NCBI RefSeq assembly: GCF_025717675.1 | Contig: NZ_JAJIRT010000004.1 | Location: 186,001-250,000 of the forward strand | Length of the DNA stretch: 64,000 nt | Direction of reading: 5' to 3' | DNA from: Paucibacter sp. DJ2R-2 | GTDB lineage: Bacteria; Pseudomonadota; Gammaproteobacteria; Burkholderiales; Burkholderiaceae_C | Shown: positions 33,635 to 42,107 of the stretch, piece after piece | Layout: every line of letters begins with the position of its first letter | How positions within the stretch are numbered: the stretch's first letter is position 1 | Made by a program: the position numbers and the translations under genes | The notes under the pieces: generated by a model | What the model saw: only the letters and a program-made list of their open reading frames with translations | What the model was told of the DNA's origin: nothing | The model's database searches: none

Positions 33635-34900
33635 ATGCAGACCACGCTTTCCGCCGAATTTGAGGGCACGCCCGAGGGCCGGGCTGCGGTCGACATCCTC
33701 AGCCACTGCGTGCATTGCGGCTTTTGCACCGCCACCTGCCCGACCTACCAATTGCTCGGCGATGAACTCGATGGCCCTCGTGGCCGCATCTATCTGATCA
33801 AGCAGGTGTTGGAAGGCGCGCCCCCCACGGCCGCCACCCAGCTGCATCTGGACCGCTGCCTCAGCTGCCGCAGCTGCGAGAGCACCTGCCCCTCAGGGGT
33901 GCAGTACGCACAGCTGCTGGAAATCGGGCGCGACATCGTCGAAGCCAAGGTGGACCGGCCGCGTGCCCAGCAAGCGGTGCGCTGGCTGCTCAAGGAAGGA
34001 CTGACTTCGCCCGCCTTCGGCCCAGCCCTGAAGCTGGGGCAGGCGCTGCGGCCGCTGCTGCCGGCGGCGCTGAAGGACAAGGTGCCGGGCCCCGCACCGG
34101 CTGCGGCCCATGACTGGCCGACCCGGACCCATGCACGCAAGATGGCCCTGCTGCTGGGCTGCGTGCAGCCGGCCATGGCGCCCAATATCAACAGCGCCAC
34201 CGCCCGGGTGCTGGACGCAGCCGGCATCCAGACCCTGGTGGCCGACAGCGCCGGCTGCTGCGGTGCGATACGCAGCCATCTCGGTGATCATGCCGGCGGC
34301 CTGGACGATATGCGCCGCAATATCGACGCCTGGTGGCCGCTGGTGCAAGGCCTGACCGAAGCCGGCCCGATCGAGGCCCTGGTGATGAATGCCTCGGGCT
34401 GCGGTGTCACGGTCAAGGACTATGGCCGCGCCCTGGCGCACGACCCGGCCTACGCCGACAAGGCGGCCCGCGTGAGCGCCGTGACCAAGGACCTGAGCGA
34501 ACTGCTGCCCGGGCTGCTGCCCTTGCTCAGACCACGCCTCAAACCTCGGCCTCGAACGGACGGCGGCGCCGCGCGTGCCAAATTGGCCTTCCACCCGCCC
34601 TGCACGCTTCAGCATGGTCAGCAGCTGCGCGGGGAGGTCGAGGCTGGCCTGCGCGAGCTGGGCTTTGATGTCCAACTGCCCAGTTGCGACGCCCACCTCT
34701 GCTGCGGCTCGGCCGGCACCTACTCTGTCTTGCAGCCGGCTTTATCGAAACAGCTGCGCGATCAGAAGTTGCAGACCCTGGCGCCACTGCATGCCGACAC
34801 CATCGTCTCGGCCAATATCGGCTGCATCCAACATCTGCAGAGCGGTACGCGCACACCGGTGCAGCATTGGATCGAAGTGCTGGATCAAGCGCTGGCATGA
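33635..34900 (+). CDS. glcF: Glycolate oxidase, iron-sulfur subunit GlcF
   Basis: 421 residues. Two [4Fe-4S] ferredoxin motifs are intact: C25-C28-C31-C35 (CVHCGFCTATCP) and C75-C78-C81-C85 (CLSCRSCESTCP). Two CCG domains follow (ADSAGCCGAIR and LPSCDAHLCCGSAG), which bind a further cluster or serve as the interface to the quinone pool. It takes electrons from the flavins of GlcDE. Last gene of the operon; its terminator is 238 nt downstream at 35138-35175. Confidence 0.96.
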   Translation: MQTTLSAEFEGTPEGRAAVDILSHCVHCGFCTATCPTYQLLGDELDGPRGRIYLIKQVLEGAPPTAATQLHLDRCLSCRSCESTCPSGVQYAQLLEIGRDIVEAKVDRPRAQQAVRWLLKEGLTSPAFGPALKLGQALRPLLPAALKDKVPGPAPAAAHDWPTRTHARKMALLLGCVQPAMAPNINSATARVLDAAGIQTLVADSAGCCGAIRSHLGDHAGGLDDMRRNIDAWWPLVQGLTEAGPIEALVMNASGCGVTVKDYGRALAHDPAYADKAARVSAVTKDLSELLPGLLPLLRPRLKPRPRTDGGAARAKLAFHPPCTLQHGQQLRGEVEAGLRELGFDVQLPSCDAHLCCGSAGTYSVLQPALSKQLRDQKLQTLAPLHADTIVSANIGCIQHLQSGTRTPVQHWIEVLDQALA

Positions 34901-35137
34901 CAGCCGACCGGCGGGCTCTCGCTGCGCGCGAGTTGTGCGCAGAACGCGCAAACTCGGGCAAATACCGAGACCACTGCCGAACCAGTTTTTTCACAATCAG
35001 CTCCTCAATGCAGGAGGGTGGAGCCTTTGTACGAACCGAGCTCCCAGCCAGCCAGCCCGGCCACAAGCGAGTGCAGCCAAGCACTTTGACACAGCGCTCC
35101 AAATATTTCTGCCGAGCCAGCCAGCCACAAGCGAACA
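34901..35137. other. Intergenic stretch between glcF and its terminator
   Basis: The stretch has no plausible gene. It contains two copies of the words CAGCCAGCC and CACAAGCGA (near 35046-35064 and 35118-35133), a loose direct repeat of unknown meaning. The leader of the EamA-type transporter gene begins after the terminator. Confidence 0.4.
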
Positions 35138-35175
35138 GACCGGGTATCCCAGGGGGATCCCGGTCTTTTCTTTTT
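35138..35175 (+). terminator. Strong Rho-independent terminator of glcDEF
   Basis: GACCGGG-T-ATCCC pairs with GGGATCCCGGTC through 12 bp with one bulged T and loop AGG, followed by TTTTCTTTTT. A TTG at 35174 inside the T run opens the same frame as the downstream transporter but cannot be its start. Confidence 0.92.
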
Positions 35176-35227
35176 GATCGGCCCCCTACCGAAGGCCCGC
35201 CGCAGGGCCACTGAAAGCCGAGTCATC

Positions 35228-36199
35228 ATGTGGACTGGATTGCTGTTTGCCCTCGGCGCCGGACTGATGTGGGGCCTGGTCTTTGTGGCGCCGCTGCTGA
35301 TGGCGGACTACCCGCCGGCCCTGTTGGTGGCCGGTCGCTACCTGGCCTTTGGCGTGATCGCCCTGCCCCTGGCCCTGATCGACCGGCGCAGCCTGCAGGG
35401 GCTGGCGCGCGCCGACTGGCTGGAGGCCTGCAAGCTCAGCGCCATCGGCAATTTTCTCTACTACCTGTGCCTGGCGGCTGCCATCCAGCGCGCCGGTGCG
35501 GCGCTGCCGACCGTCATCATCGGCACACTGCCAGTGGTGATTGCCATCAGCTCCAATCTGCGCGACCACCGACGCGACGGCCGCCTGCCCTGGCTGCAGC
35601 TGAGCCCGGCCCTGGCCCTGATCGCCGGAGGCATTGCCTGCGTCAACCATGCCGAACTGCAGCGGCTGGCCGTCGGCCTTGAAGCCGGTCCCGAAGCCCT
35701 GCAGCGCTACGCCCAAGGTGCGGCGCTGGCGGTGGTGGCCGTGGCTTGCTGGACCTGGTATCCCATCCGCAATGCCGACTGGTTGCGCGCCCACCAGGAG
35801 CGCAGCCCGCGTGTTTGGGCCACGGCTCAGGGCCTGGTCACCCTGCCCATGGCCTTGCTGTGCTTTGCGCTGCTGGGGCTGTTGCCGCGCGATCTAGGCC
35901 TGCTGCCCGCTGGCTTCGAGCTGCCGCTGGGGCCGCGCCCCTTGGCCTATCTGGGGCTGATGGCAGCCATCGGCCTGTTTTCATCGTGGATCGGCACCCT
36001 GTGCTGGAACGAGGCCAGCCAACGCCTGCCGACCAGCCTGGTCGGGCAGCTGATCGTCTTCGAAACCCTGGCGGCCCTGGCCTATGCCTTTGTGCTGGCC
36101 GGGCGCTGGCCCTCGGCGTGGACCTTGAGCGGCATCGCCTTGCTGATCGCCGGCGTGATCCTGGCGCTGCGCATCAAGCCGCAGCCCAGTGCGGCCTGA
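35228..36199 (+). CDS. EamA/DMT-family inner-membrane transporter
   Basis: 323 residues from ATG at 35228 (MWTGLLFALGAGLMWGLVFV). About ten hydrophobic segments make two EamA-like repeats, with the family features GRYLAFGVIALPLALIDRR and NFLYYLCLAAAIQRAGAALP in the first half and GLFSSWIGTLCWNEASQRLP and LVGQLIVFETLAALAYAF in the second. Members export amino acids, nucleobases or metabolites, but the substrate is not evident. The terminator in front separates it from glcDEF, so it is a single-gene unit converging on pssA with a 15-bp gap. Confidence 0.9.
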   Translation: MWTGLLFALGAGLMWGLVFVAPLLMADYPPALLVAGRYLAFGVIALPLALIDRRSLQGLARADWLEACKLSAIGNFLYYLCLAAAIQRAGAALPTVIIGTLPVVIAISSNLRDHRRDGRLPWLQLSPALALIAGGIACVNHAELQRLAVGLEAGPEALQRYAQGAALAVVAVACWTWYPIRNADWLRAHQERSPRVWATAQGLVTLPMALLCFALLGLLPRDLGLLPAGFELPLGPRPLAYLGLMAAIGLFSSWIGTLCWNEASQRLPTSLVGQLIVFETLAALAYAFVLAGRWPSAWTLSGIALLIAGVILALRIKPQPSAA

Positions 36200-36214
36200 T
36201 ACTTGGCCTCGACC

Positions 36215-36832
36215 TCAGAGCTTGGGAATACGGATGCGGCTCACCATCAGCGAGCCCGACACGGCATAGAGCAGCACCAGAGGGTGCAGGTAGAAGCCAC
36301 CCAACTCCAGGCGGCCCAGCCACAGCTGATCACCGATCGCGCCCTGCGCTGCGGCGGCAGCCAGCACCATGACCAGGACCAGGGAGGTAGGGATGGGCGT
36401 GCCTTCGAAATACTTGACCTTGTCGCCACCTTCGCTGAGCGCCTCGGCCGTGATGTTGAAACGCGCCAGGCGCGACACGCCGCAGGCCACGAAGAACACC
36501 AGCACGATGCGGTCATAGAGACCCTGCATGCCGCAGCCGTAGGCAATGGCTGCGGGCGCCACGCCGAAGGAGATGATGTCCGCCAGGGAGTCCAGCTCGC
36601 GGCCCATGGCCGAGGTCTGCTGGCGCCAACGCGCAACGCGGCCATCCAGCACGTCAAAGACCAGGGCCACCGGGATCAGGGCGCAGGCATAAAAGATGTG
36701 CACGACCGAGCCGGTCTGCAAATAGCTCATCACCGCGAACAAGGCACCCATGCCGGCAAAGGCATTGGCCAGGGTGAACCAGTCGGCGAGATGGAACTCG
36801 CGGATCATGGCGAAAGGTTTGGGTCGATTCAT
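36215..36832 (-). CDS. pssA: CDP-diacylglycerol-serine O-phosphatidyltransferase
   Basis: 205 residues with about six membrane helices. The CDP-alcohol phosphatidyltransferase motif is complete: D60-V-L-D63-G64, A67-R68, then G and D residues in MGRELDSLADIISFG. The enzyme makes phosphatidylserine from CDP-diacylglycerol and serine, the precursor of phosphatidylethanolamine. The motif and the N-terminal WFTLANAFAGMGAL are typical of the integral-membrane PssA type rather than the phospholipase-D type of E. coli. An internal ATG at 36808 (MIREFHLADWF) is an alternative start; neither codon has a good ribosome site. Psd and IlvC partners often linked in Burkholderiales are not present. Confidence 0.88.
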   Translation of the reverse strand: MNRPKPFAMIREFHLADWFTLANAFAGMGALFAVMSYLQTGSVVHIFYACALIPVALVFDVLDGRVARWRQQTSAMGRELDSLADIISFGVAPAAIAYGCGMQGLYDRIVLVFFVACGVSRLARFNITAEALSEGGDKVKYFEGTPIPTSLVLVMVLAAAAAQGAIGDQLWLGRLELGGFYLHPLVLLYAVSGSLMVSRIRIPKL

Positions 36833-36884
36833 GGGCTAAAGCATAAGGGAAGGCGCAGGGCCTTGAACTCAGCCGCTACGCCGC

Positions 36885-37982
36885 TCAGCGTGGATCGTTC
36901 TGCAAGGCGGCGGCCGAGATGGTGGTCGGCCCCACCCAGGCTTTGCGAGCCAGGTGAACGAACAAAAGATGAGGCGGCATGCGCAGCCAGTGACCACGAA
37001 TGTAGAGCAGCTTGCGGCACAGCGGTGTGGCCCAGTCACGGGTGCTGCTGTGTTGGGGCCGCAGGGTGCGGCTGTAGATCCAGTCCAAGGTGTGCTCGGC
37101 GACGCCCTGGCTTCGCTCGGCCTTCAGAGCTTGCAAAGCCGAATCAGGCACGGGGCAGGCCAGCACCTGGACCAGATAGCGCAGGGCCAGGCGCAGAGGC
37201 ATTTGCAAATCCATGGCAGCCGCACGCGCGACCAACTGAGGCCAGAAATTCGGCTCCCTAGAGAAATGGCGCAAGAGCAGATCGAGGTCGCTGAGGTCAC
37301 GCAGCAAGTTCTCCGACTCGCCGTCGTGGAACAGATGGCAGGCGCTGTGCAAGACCATGTCGGTGGGCTGGAGCGTACGCATACCGGGCGAGCCGGGGAT
37401 CTCCACGCTGTCGCGGATCAAGGCTTGCGCATCCGGCTTGAGCCGAGCCGTCGGCGGCAGGATGGTGTGGTGCACATCGAGCGCAGTACCTCGGTGCATC
37501 TGCCGCATGGCAGGGAGCTCGTGCATCCACTGCCGGTAGTAGCGCTGGTCGTAGGCATCGAGGGGCTCGCCGATCCAGCCGGTCATGATCAAGGCAGACT
37601 CGGCCTCGGGCAGCCGTTCGCGCGGCAGAAGGATGTCGATGTCGGCAAACACACGACCGCTGGCCGCCGGCAGATCGCCGACCACATAGGCAGCGCCCTT
37701 GAGGAGAATCAAGGGCAAGCCCAAGCCAGCCAGGGTGTCTCGCAGGAAGCGGCTCTCATAGCGAACCAGCATGTGCTGGCGGTCCGCCATGACGGCCGCG
37801 GATTCCATGTGATGGAGCGGCCGCTCCGGGACCTGCGCCAGAAGATCGGCCGCTTGCAAGCGGCGGTAGAGGCGGCCGAGCAGATTGGCATGACGGGCCT
37901 GGCGCACGAGCAAATCCCACTCGACGGCGCTCAGGGCGGCGATGCGGTGACTGTCCAGCAGGACCTGCCGCAGCAAACTCAT
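36885..37982 (-). CDS. Nucleotidyltransferase-fold protein of the HPr-rel-A cluster
   Basis: 365 residues from ATG at 37982. It belongs to the uncharacterised nucleotidyltransferase family NTP_transf_5: LILLKGAAYVVGD near 91-103, then the predicted metal-binding pair D114/D116 in VFADIDILLPRERL, and TALDVHHTI and DMVLHSACHLFHDGES further on. Similar proteins occur as tailoring genes in some lasso-peptide clusters and beside HprK-related kinases. Here it is the last gene of the four-gene set, 7 nt after the kinase stop. The family chemistry implies transfer of a nucleotide or phosphate group to a protein or peptide, but no activity has been assigned. See the findings for the cluster. Confidence 0.85.
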   Translation of the reverse strand: MSLLRQVLLDSHRIAALSAVEWDLLVRQARHANLLGRLYRRLQAADLLAQVPERPLHHMESAAVMADRQHMLVRYESRFLRDTLAGLGLPLILLKGAAYVVGDLPAASGRVFADIDILLPRERLPEAESALIMTGWIGEPLDAYDQRYYRQWMHELPAMRQMHRGTALDVHHTILPPTARLKPDAQALIRDSVEIPGSPGMRTLQPTDMVLHSACHLFHDGESENLLRDLSDLDLLLRHFSREPNFWPQLVARAAAMDLQMPLRLALRYLVQVLACPVPDSALQALKAERSQGVAEHTLDWIYSRTLRPQHSSTRDWATPLCRKLLYIRGHWLRMPPHLLFVHLARKAWVGPTTISAAALQNDPR

Positions 37983-37989
37983 GGCGGGT

Positions 37990-38919
37990 TCAAACGATGT
38001 TTGCATCGGCAGTCGACAAAGCCAGTTGGTCAAACACCTGCATGGCTTCGTCCAGATCGCTGTACTCGAAGCTGAAGTGTTGGCAGCGGTCCACCAAATC
38101 ACCGACGGCGCGGAAACCTTCGGCCGCCAAGATGTGGTAATTCATGGCGTTGTCGGCAATCTTCATGAACGCTTCGCCGCGCGGCATAGGCGTCAGCTTG
38201 GTGCTCGCACCGGCCCGGTAGCGGGGCAGCACCATCCAAGCCGGCCAGGCGGGCTCATCGACGGCTTCGACACTGGCCTGCGGTGCTGCCATCATGGCCA
38301 CGGTGCCCTTGGTGGTGTCATGAACCGGGCGGCTGAACAAGGCTTGCGGCGCAAAGCGCTGAATGACGTCGATCGACACATTCTTCAGGTTCACCGGCCT
38401 GGCCAAACCCAGCATGGCGCCGGTGTCCAGTCGAATGATGCTGAGTTCGTCCGACAACAAGCGCCAGCCGCGATTCACCAGGGCCGCACACAGAGTGCTT
38501 TTCCCGGAGCCGGGCGGCGCCGGAAGGATCAAGGTACGGCCATTCCGCGCCACGGCTGCGGCATGAAGAATCAGCGCATGGTTGCTGTAAGCCGTGATGC
38601 ACCAGTTCAAGCCCCACTCGATCATGGGTAGAGCTTGGTCGCGCGGCAGCGGCGTGAAAGGCTCGACGCCGTCGACCGAGAACAGGGCTTGCGGACGGAT
38701 CCAGCGGCGCAAGCCGCGGCTGGTATTCACCGCGACATGAAAGTCGATGAACTCCTCGGGGCCTAGCAGTCGGTGATGCGCATAGTTCTGCGCCACCTCA
38801 GAGGCGATCGCAGCGATGTCCGACTGCAAGCGGCAGTTGAACGGGCCAGTCGCAATTCGCAGGCCGTCCCCGAGCAAGGCCGCACGAAGCTCATGCTCAG
38901 ACAGGTGTTCAAGCAGCAC
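37990..38919 (-). CDS. HprK-related kinase A
   Basis: 309 residues from GTG at 38919, overlapping the PqqD-like gene by 11 bp. The Walker A loop is PPGSGKS at 135-141 with K140, preceded by ALILHAAAVARNGR and followed by LLSDELSIIRLDTG, where the acidic pair fits the HPr kinase/phosphorylase catalytic site. The N-terminal 110 residues are specific to the HprK-related subfamily A. True HprK phosphorylates HPr on serine; this subfamily lacks the HPr-recognition part and its substrate is unknown. The co-encoded PqqD-like protein and nucleotidyltransferase imply action on a peptide or protein delivered by the PqqD-like module. Confidence 0.9.
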   Translation of the reverse strand: MLLEHLSEHELRAALLGDGLRIATGPFNCRLQSDIAAIASEVAQNYAHHRLLGPEEFIDFHVAVNTSRGLRRWIRPQALFSVDGVEPFTPLPRDQALPMIEWGLNWCITAYSNHALILHAAAVARNGRTLILPAPPGSGKSTLCAALVNRGWRLLSDELSIIRLDTGAMLGLARPVNLKNVSIDVIQRFAPQALFSRPVHDTTKGTVAMMAAPQASVEAVDEPAWPAWMVLPRYRAGASTKLTPMPRGEAFMKIADNAMNYHILAAEGFRAVGDLVDRCQHFSFEYSDLDEAMQVFDQLALSTADANIV

Positions 38920-39244
38920 GGCTTGCCTTCACCAGCAAACCAGCCGCCAGCAAGGCATCCACTGCCTCACTCACCTCAACAAAGACCTGATCTGCAGCCG
39001 CCTCAGGCTCTTCCGCCTGGACACAACGCAACAACTCATTGACCGTGCAGGCTGACCCTGTGGAAACCTGCTGCCAGATAAAAAAAGCCAACCAACTCAT
39101 CAACTGAGTTTCGCCGCTGGCTTGGTCAAAGAACACTTGCCCGTCTTCAAACTTGCGCCACAACAAGCGTCGAGCGGCGCCTGCGAGCACAAGCTCGGGC
39201 GCCACCGCGACGGACGTGGAAACGATCAAGTGACTTTCAAGCAA
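38909..39244 (-). CDS. PqqD-like protein (HPr-rel-A system)
   Basis: 111 residues with a winged-helix PqqD-like fold: RRLLWRKFEDGQVFFDQASG (the beta hairpin region), QLMSWLAFFIWQQV, a helical CTVNELLRCVQ and SEAVDALLAAGLLVKA at the end. PqqD-like domains are RiPP recognition elements that bind the leader of a precursor peptide and present it to a modifying enzyme. The sequence starts with TTG at 39244 or a little further in; no good ribosome site decides. It overlaps the kinase gene by 11 bp, so the two are translated together. Likely partner: the small secreted protein encoded 97 bp upstream, or a peptide encoded elsewhere. Confidence 0.82.
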   Translation of the reverse strand: MLESHLIVSTSVAVAPELVLAGAARRLLWRKFEDGQVFFDQASGETQLMSWLAFFIWQQVSTGSACTVNELLRCVQAEEPEAAADQVFVEVSEAVDALLAAGLLVKASRAA

Positions 39245-39341
39245 CTAACGGGCCGACTACGAGTTTGCTGACTCTCACTCCAAGAGCTAGCGCTGACGCG
39301 AGGCAGCCTGGCTTGTGGCGCACTGACAGCCAAGGCTAGCC

Positions 39342-39923
39342 TCAAGCCTGACCGGTCAAGTACCTCAAGTACTGCACCACTTCGGCTCGATTCCAGGTCA
39401 CCACCGGAGCGGTCAGCACGGTATATCGATTCGTGCCAACGGTCGAGTTCCACATGCTTTTCACCACGCTTGCGGCCGGGAAATTCAGACCGCCGTTAAC
39501 GATGGCCTGCAGATACACGGCCACGATCAAGGCCTTCTCGTTGCCGTTGCCCAGATTCAAAGCGTCCATGAAGGTCGAAGAATCCGCGGCCGCGCCGATG
39601 GTCGGGCTGAAGGCGCAGCCCGTGGAGACACCGGTGCCCGTGAATTGCCCCGAGACTACGCTGGTCTTCCATTGGTCAGGGCGCTTGCCCGGAGCCGCGC
39701 AGCTGCTCGAACCCGTGCGGCTCAGATTGCCAGACGCTGAAAAACCGGAGGGCAGCTTGCAATTGCAAGCCAGCACCGGTGTCGAAGTCAGCGCCAAAAG
39801 GGCTGGCGCCGCGAGGCTACCGCGCAACAAGCGACGACGGCTGCCTGAGGGCACGGGACCCGCAATGGGGCTGACCTCGGGGGAGGCTTGGCTCACTGGC
39901 TGGTTGTCATTGAAGTTGTTCAC
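39342..39923 (-). CDS. Small secreted protein, possible substrate of the HPr-rel-A cluster
   Basis: 193 residues from GTG at 39923, preceded by AGAGGCAAGAAC. The N-terminus (about 1-27) is Asn/Gln/Pro-rich; a basic SRRRLLRGS and hydrophobic LAAPALLALTSTPVLA then form a Tat-like or Sec signal peptide ending before CNCK. The mature part has several cysteines (CNCK, SSCAAPG, TGCAFSP), Gly/Ser-rich sequence and a C-terminal half with DALNLGNGNEKALIVAVYLQ and VQYLRYL. I do not recognise the family. The position as the first gene of the operon, upstream of a PqqD-like protein, kinase and nucleotidyltransferase, makes it a candidate substrate or a structural component. The 97-bp gap to the PqqD-like gene has no terminator. 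Confidence 0.7.
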   Translation of the reverse strand: MNNFNDNQPVSQASPEVSPIAGPVPSGSRRRLLRGSLAAPALLALTSTPVLACNCKLPSGFSASGNLSRTGSSSCAAPGKRPDQWKTSVVSGQFTGTGVSTGCAFSPTIGAAADSSTFMDALNLGNGNEKALIVAVYLQAIVNGGLNFPAASVVKSMWNSTVGTNRYTVLTAPVVTWNRAEVVQYLRYLTGQA

Positions 39924-40267
39924 GTTCTTGCCTCTGTTTCAGTGCGGTGCTCGCGGAATACTCGCCAGCCAGCAGTCAAGCCTGCCGACCCATCCGTCGC
40001 GCGAGACCTGGAGTGTCGCAGACGGCTTGCCCGATCGACTTGCAGCCAAGTCCATCCAAGCAAGCGTATGGTAGAGGACTCTGCGTTTGCGCCAAATGAC
40101 AACCGAGCCCTCAATCCGGGGGGTCACAGCCACTTTTGGACACAAAATCGCGAGATCGTGAAAAGTTCCTTTCGGTGAAACTCTGCAAATCATGCCCAAT
40201 AGACGTTTGGGGCACCTAGATGACATGTCACGTCACTTCGCGGCAAGAACCTGAGAGGCAGAACTTA
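39924..40267. other. Divergent promoter region with a 10-bp palindrome
   Basis: 344 bp without a gene between the HPr-rel-A operon and the solute-binding protein gene. A perfect palindrome, TGACATGTCA, lies at 40221-40230, 37 bp before the start at 40268 and followed by a related CGTCAC word; it may be an operator. I see no terminator or coding frame worth calling. Confidence 0.45.
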
Positions 40268-41056
40268 ATGGGTGGCACTCGGACGTTCTTCCAGTTTTTG
40301 ATCTGTTTCGCGCTGATCTCGTCCACCACCGGGTGGGCGCAGTCGGCGTCATCGGTGGGGTCAGCCGAACCCTTGACCGTTCTGCTCGAGCCCGTCCCGC
40401 CCTTTTCCTACGAAGACCCTTCAGGACAGCCAGCAGGCTACGCCGTGGAATTGATGCAGGAGTTGCTCAAGCGCTCGGGCCATGGCTACAAAGCAGAGTT
40501 CAATTCTTGGGCGCGGATCTACCAGCGCGCCCAATCCACGCCGCGGGTTCTGGTGGTCAGCATGGCACGCCTGGCCGAGCGCGAGTCGGCGTTTTTCTGG
40601 ATTGGACCGACCGCCGCGCGTCGGGTGTTTCTGTACCGACTCAAGTCACGACCCGAGATCAACCCGCCCACGCTGGAGGCCGCCAAGGCCTACAAGATCG
40701 CCGTGGTCCGGGAAGATGCCGCGGAGCGCGACTTGGTCGCCCAGGGCTTTGAGCTGGGCAAGCAACTGGACCGCAGCCCCGACCACGCGGCCATGCTGCG
40801 CAAGCTTTTTATTCAGCGCGACGACCTGGTCGCATTGAATAGCACGGTGGCAGCGGCGGTGACCGGCCAGTTCGGCTACGACTTCAAGCAGATCGAACCG
40901 GTGCTCAAGCTGTCCGAAACCTCGCTGTTCATGGCCTTGAGTCGCAGCAGCGGCGAAGGCTTGCACCAGCAACTGCTGCGCGCCTGGGACAGCATGAAGC
41001 GCGACGGCACAGTGGCGGCCATCGCAGCCGGCCACCCTTTCGTGGTGCTGGACTGA
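40268..41056 (+). CDS. Periplasmic solute-binding protein (bacterial type 3 family)
   Basis: 262 residues; ATG at 40268 has GAGG 8-9 nt upstream (AGAGGCAGAACTTA). A signal peptide ends near WAQSA. The mature protein has the family-3 solute-binding pattern: PFSYEDPSGQPAGYAVELMQ near the start, TPRVLVVSMARLAERE, WIGPTAARRVFLYRL, and a LNSTVAAAVTGQFGYDF hinge region. Such proteins bind amino acids or other small polar molecules, either for an ABC importer or as sensing proteins. No permease or ATPase is linked, so it may serve as an orphan binding or sensing protein. It converges on the YpfJ-type gene with a 7-bp gap. Confidence 0.85.
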   Translation: MGGTRTFFQFLICFALISSTTGWAQSASSVGSAEPLTVLLEPVPPFSYEDPSGQPAGYAVELMQELLKRSGHGYKAEFNSWARIYQRAQSTPRVLVVSMARLAERESAFFWIGPTAARRVFLYRLKSRPEINPPTLEAAKAYKIAVVREDAAERDLVAQGFELGKQLDRSPDHAAMLRKLFIQRDDLVALNSTVAAAVTGQFGYDFKQIEPVLKLSETSLFMALSRSSGEGLHQQLLRAWDSMKRDGTVAAIAAGHPFVVLD

Positions 41057-41063
41057 GCGCAGC

Positions 41064-41957
41064 TCAGAGCGCGGCTGCCTTGAAGCTGTCGCAGGCCTTC
41101 AGATCGCCACTCTCCAGCCCGCGCTTGAACCAGCGCACCCGCTGCTCGCTGCTGCCATGGGTGAAGCTTTCGGGCACCACCGTGCCCTGAGCGCGCCGTT
41201 GCAAGGTGTCGTCGCCGATCTGCGCCGCCGCATTCAAGGCTTCCTCGATATCGCCCTGCTCCAACCAGCTCTTGCTGCGTTGCGAGTGGAAGGCCCAGAC
41301 CCCTGAATAGCAATCCGCCTGCAACTCCAGGCGCACGCTCAGGGCGCGGTAGTCCCGCTCGCTGACCCGCTGGCGGGCGCGCTCCAGCTTGGCCGTCGTG
41401 CCTTGCAGATTCTGCAGGTGGTGGCCCACCTCGTGGGCAATCACATAAGCCTGAGCAAAATCACCCGGCGCGCCCAAGCGCTCGCGCAAGGTGTCGTAGA
41501 AGCTCAGATCGATGTAGACCTTGCGGTCCGCTGGACAGTAGAACGGGCCCATGGCGGCCTCGCCCGTGCCGCAGCCGGTGTCAGACCGGCCCGAGAACAG
41601 CACCAGATGCGGCTGCTCGTACGACTGCTGGCTGCGCGCGAAGTAAGCCGTCCAGACATCCTCGGTGTCAGCCAACACCGTGCGCACAAAGCGCGCGCCG
41701 GCATCCTGAGCCGGCGGCCCGCTGCGCTGCGCGGCAGGTGCAGCGGCCGGCAGCTCGCCGCCGCCCCCCTGCAAGAGCCCCAAGACCGTCAGCGGATTGA
41801 TGCCCAGAGCCCAGGACACCAGCAGCGCCAGCACGATGCCCCCGAGGCCCAGCCCACGCCCACCGGGCATGCGACCACCAAGGCCCACGCCGCCGCCGCG
41901 ACCATCAGCCCGACGGTCCTCCACGTTCTCGCTTTCGCGCTGGCCTTCCCATTTCAT
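41064..41957 (-). CDS. ypfJ: YpfJ-type neutral zinc metallopeptidase
   Basis: 297 residues. A Gly/Arg-rich cytoplasmic N-terminus (1-35) precedes one membrane helix (about 36-60), then an Ala/Pro linker. The catalytic domain contains [22 protein letters not shown] and the zinc-binding motif H175-E-V-G-H-H180. The downstream carboxylate region reads [16 protein letters not shown], and the C-terminus has [20 protein letters not shown]. It is a membrane-anchored peptidase facing the periplasm, whose substrate is unknown. Convergent with the binding-protein gene; divergent from the DUF2807 gene across 150 bp. Confidence 0.92.
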   Translation of the reverse strand: MKWEGQRESENVEDRRADGRGGGVGLGGRMPGGRGLGLGGIVLALLVSWALGINPLTVLGLLQGGGGELPAAAPAAQRSGPPAQDAGARFVRTVLADTEDVWTAYFARSQQSYEQPHLVLFSGRSDTGCGTGEAAMGPFYCPADRKVYIDLSFYDTLRERLGAPGDFAQAYVIAHEVGHHLQNLQGTTAKLERARQRVSERDYRALSVRLELQADCYSGVWAFHSQRSKSWLEQGDIEEALNAAAQIGDDTLQRRAQGTVVPESFTHGSSEQRVRWFKRGLESGDLKACDSFKAAAL

Positions 41958-42107
41958 GGCGCACTCCCGCTGCTCCGCCCGGCCCCGCGCCGGACGTCGA
42001 CTTGCATCCTAGCCTGTGCCTCTTGCAGTCTGTCGCACAGACCTTGGCCACCAGTCGGTCCCTGCCGACACTGGCCACCAAGCTCACGCATCCCAAGGAG
42101 ACAGCTC

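Noticed and set aside
30683-33847. A long open frame (about 1050 codons) on the minus strand across phaM, glcD and glcE
   Set aside because: It has no recognisable domain and spans several genes coding on the other strand; antisense artefact of high GC.
35174-35227. Start of the EamA-type transporter at the TTG at 35174
   Set aside because: The codon lies inside the T run of the glcDEF terminator and gives a hydrophilic Arg-rich leader unlike the family.
41403-42107. Upstream extension of the DUF2807 gene
   Set aside because: It would overlap the YpfJ-type gene antisense; the ATG at 42108 has a perfect ribosome site and signal peptide.
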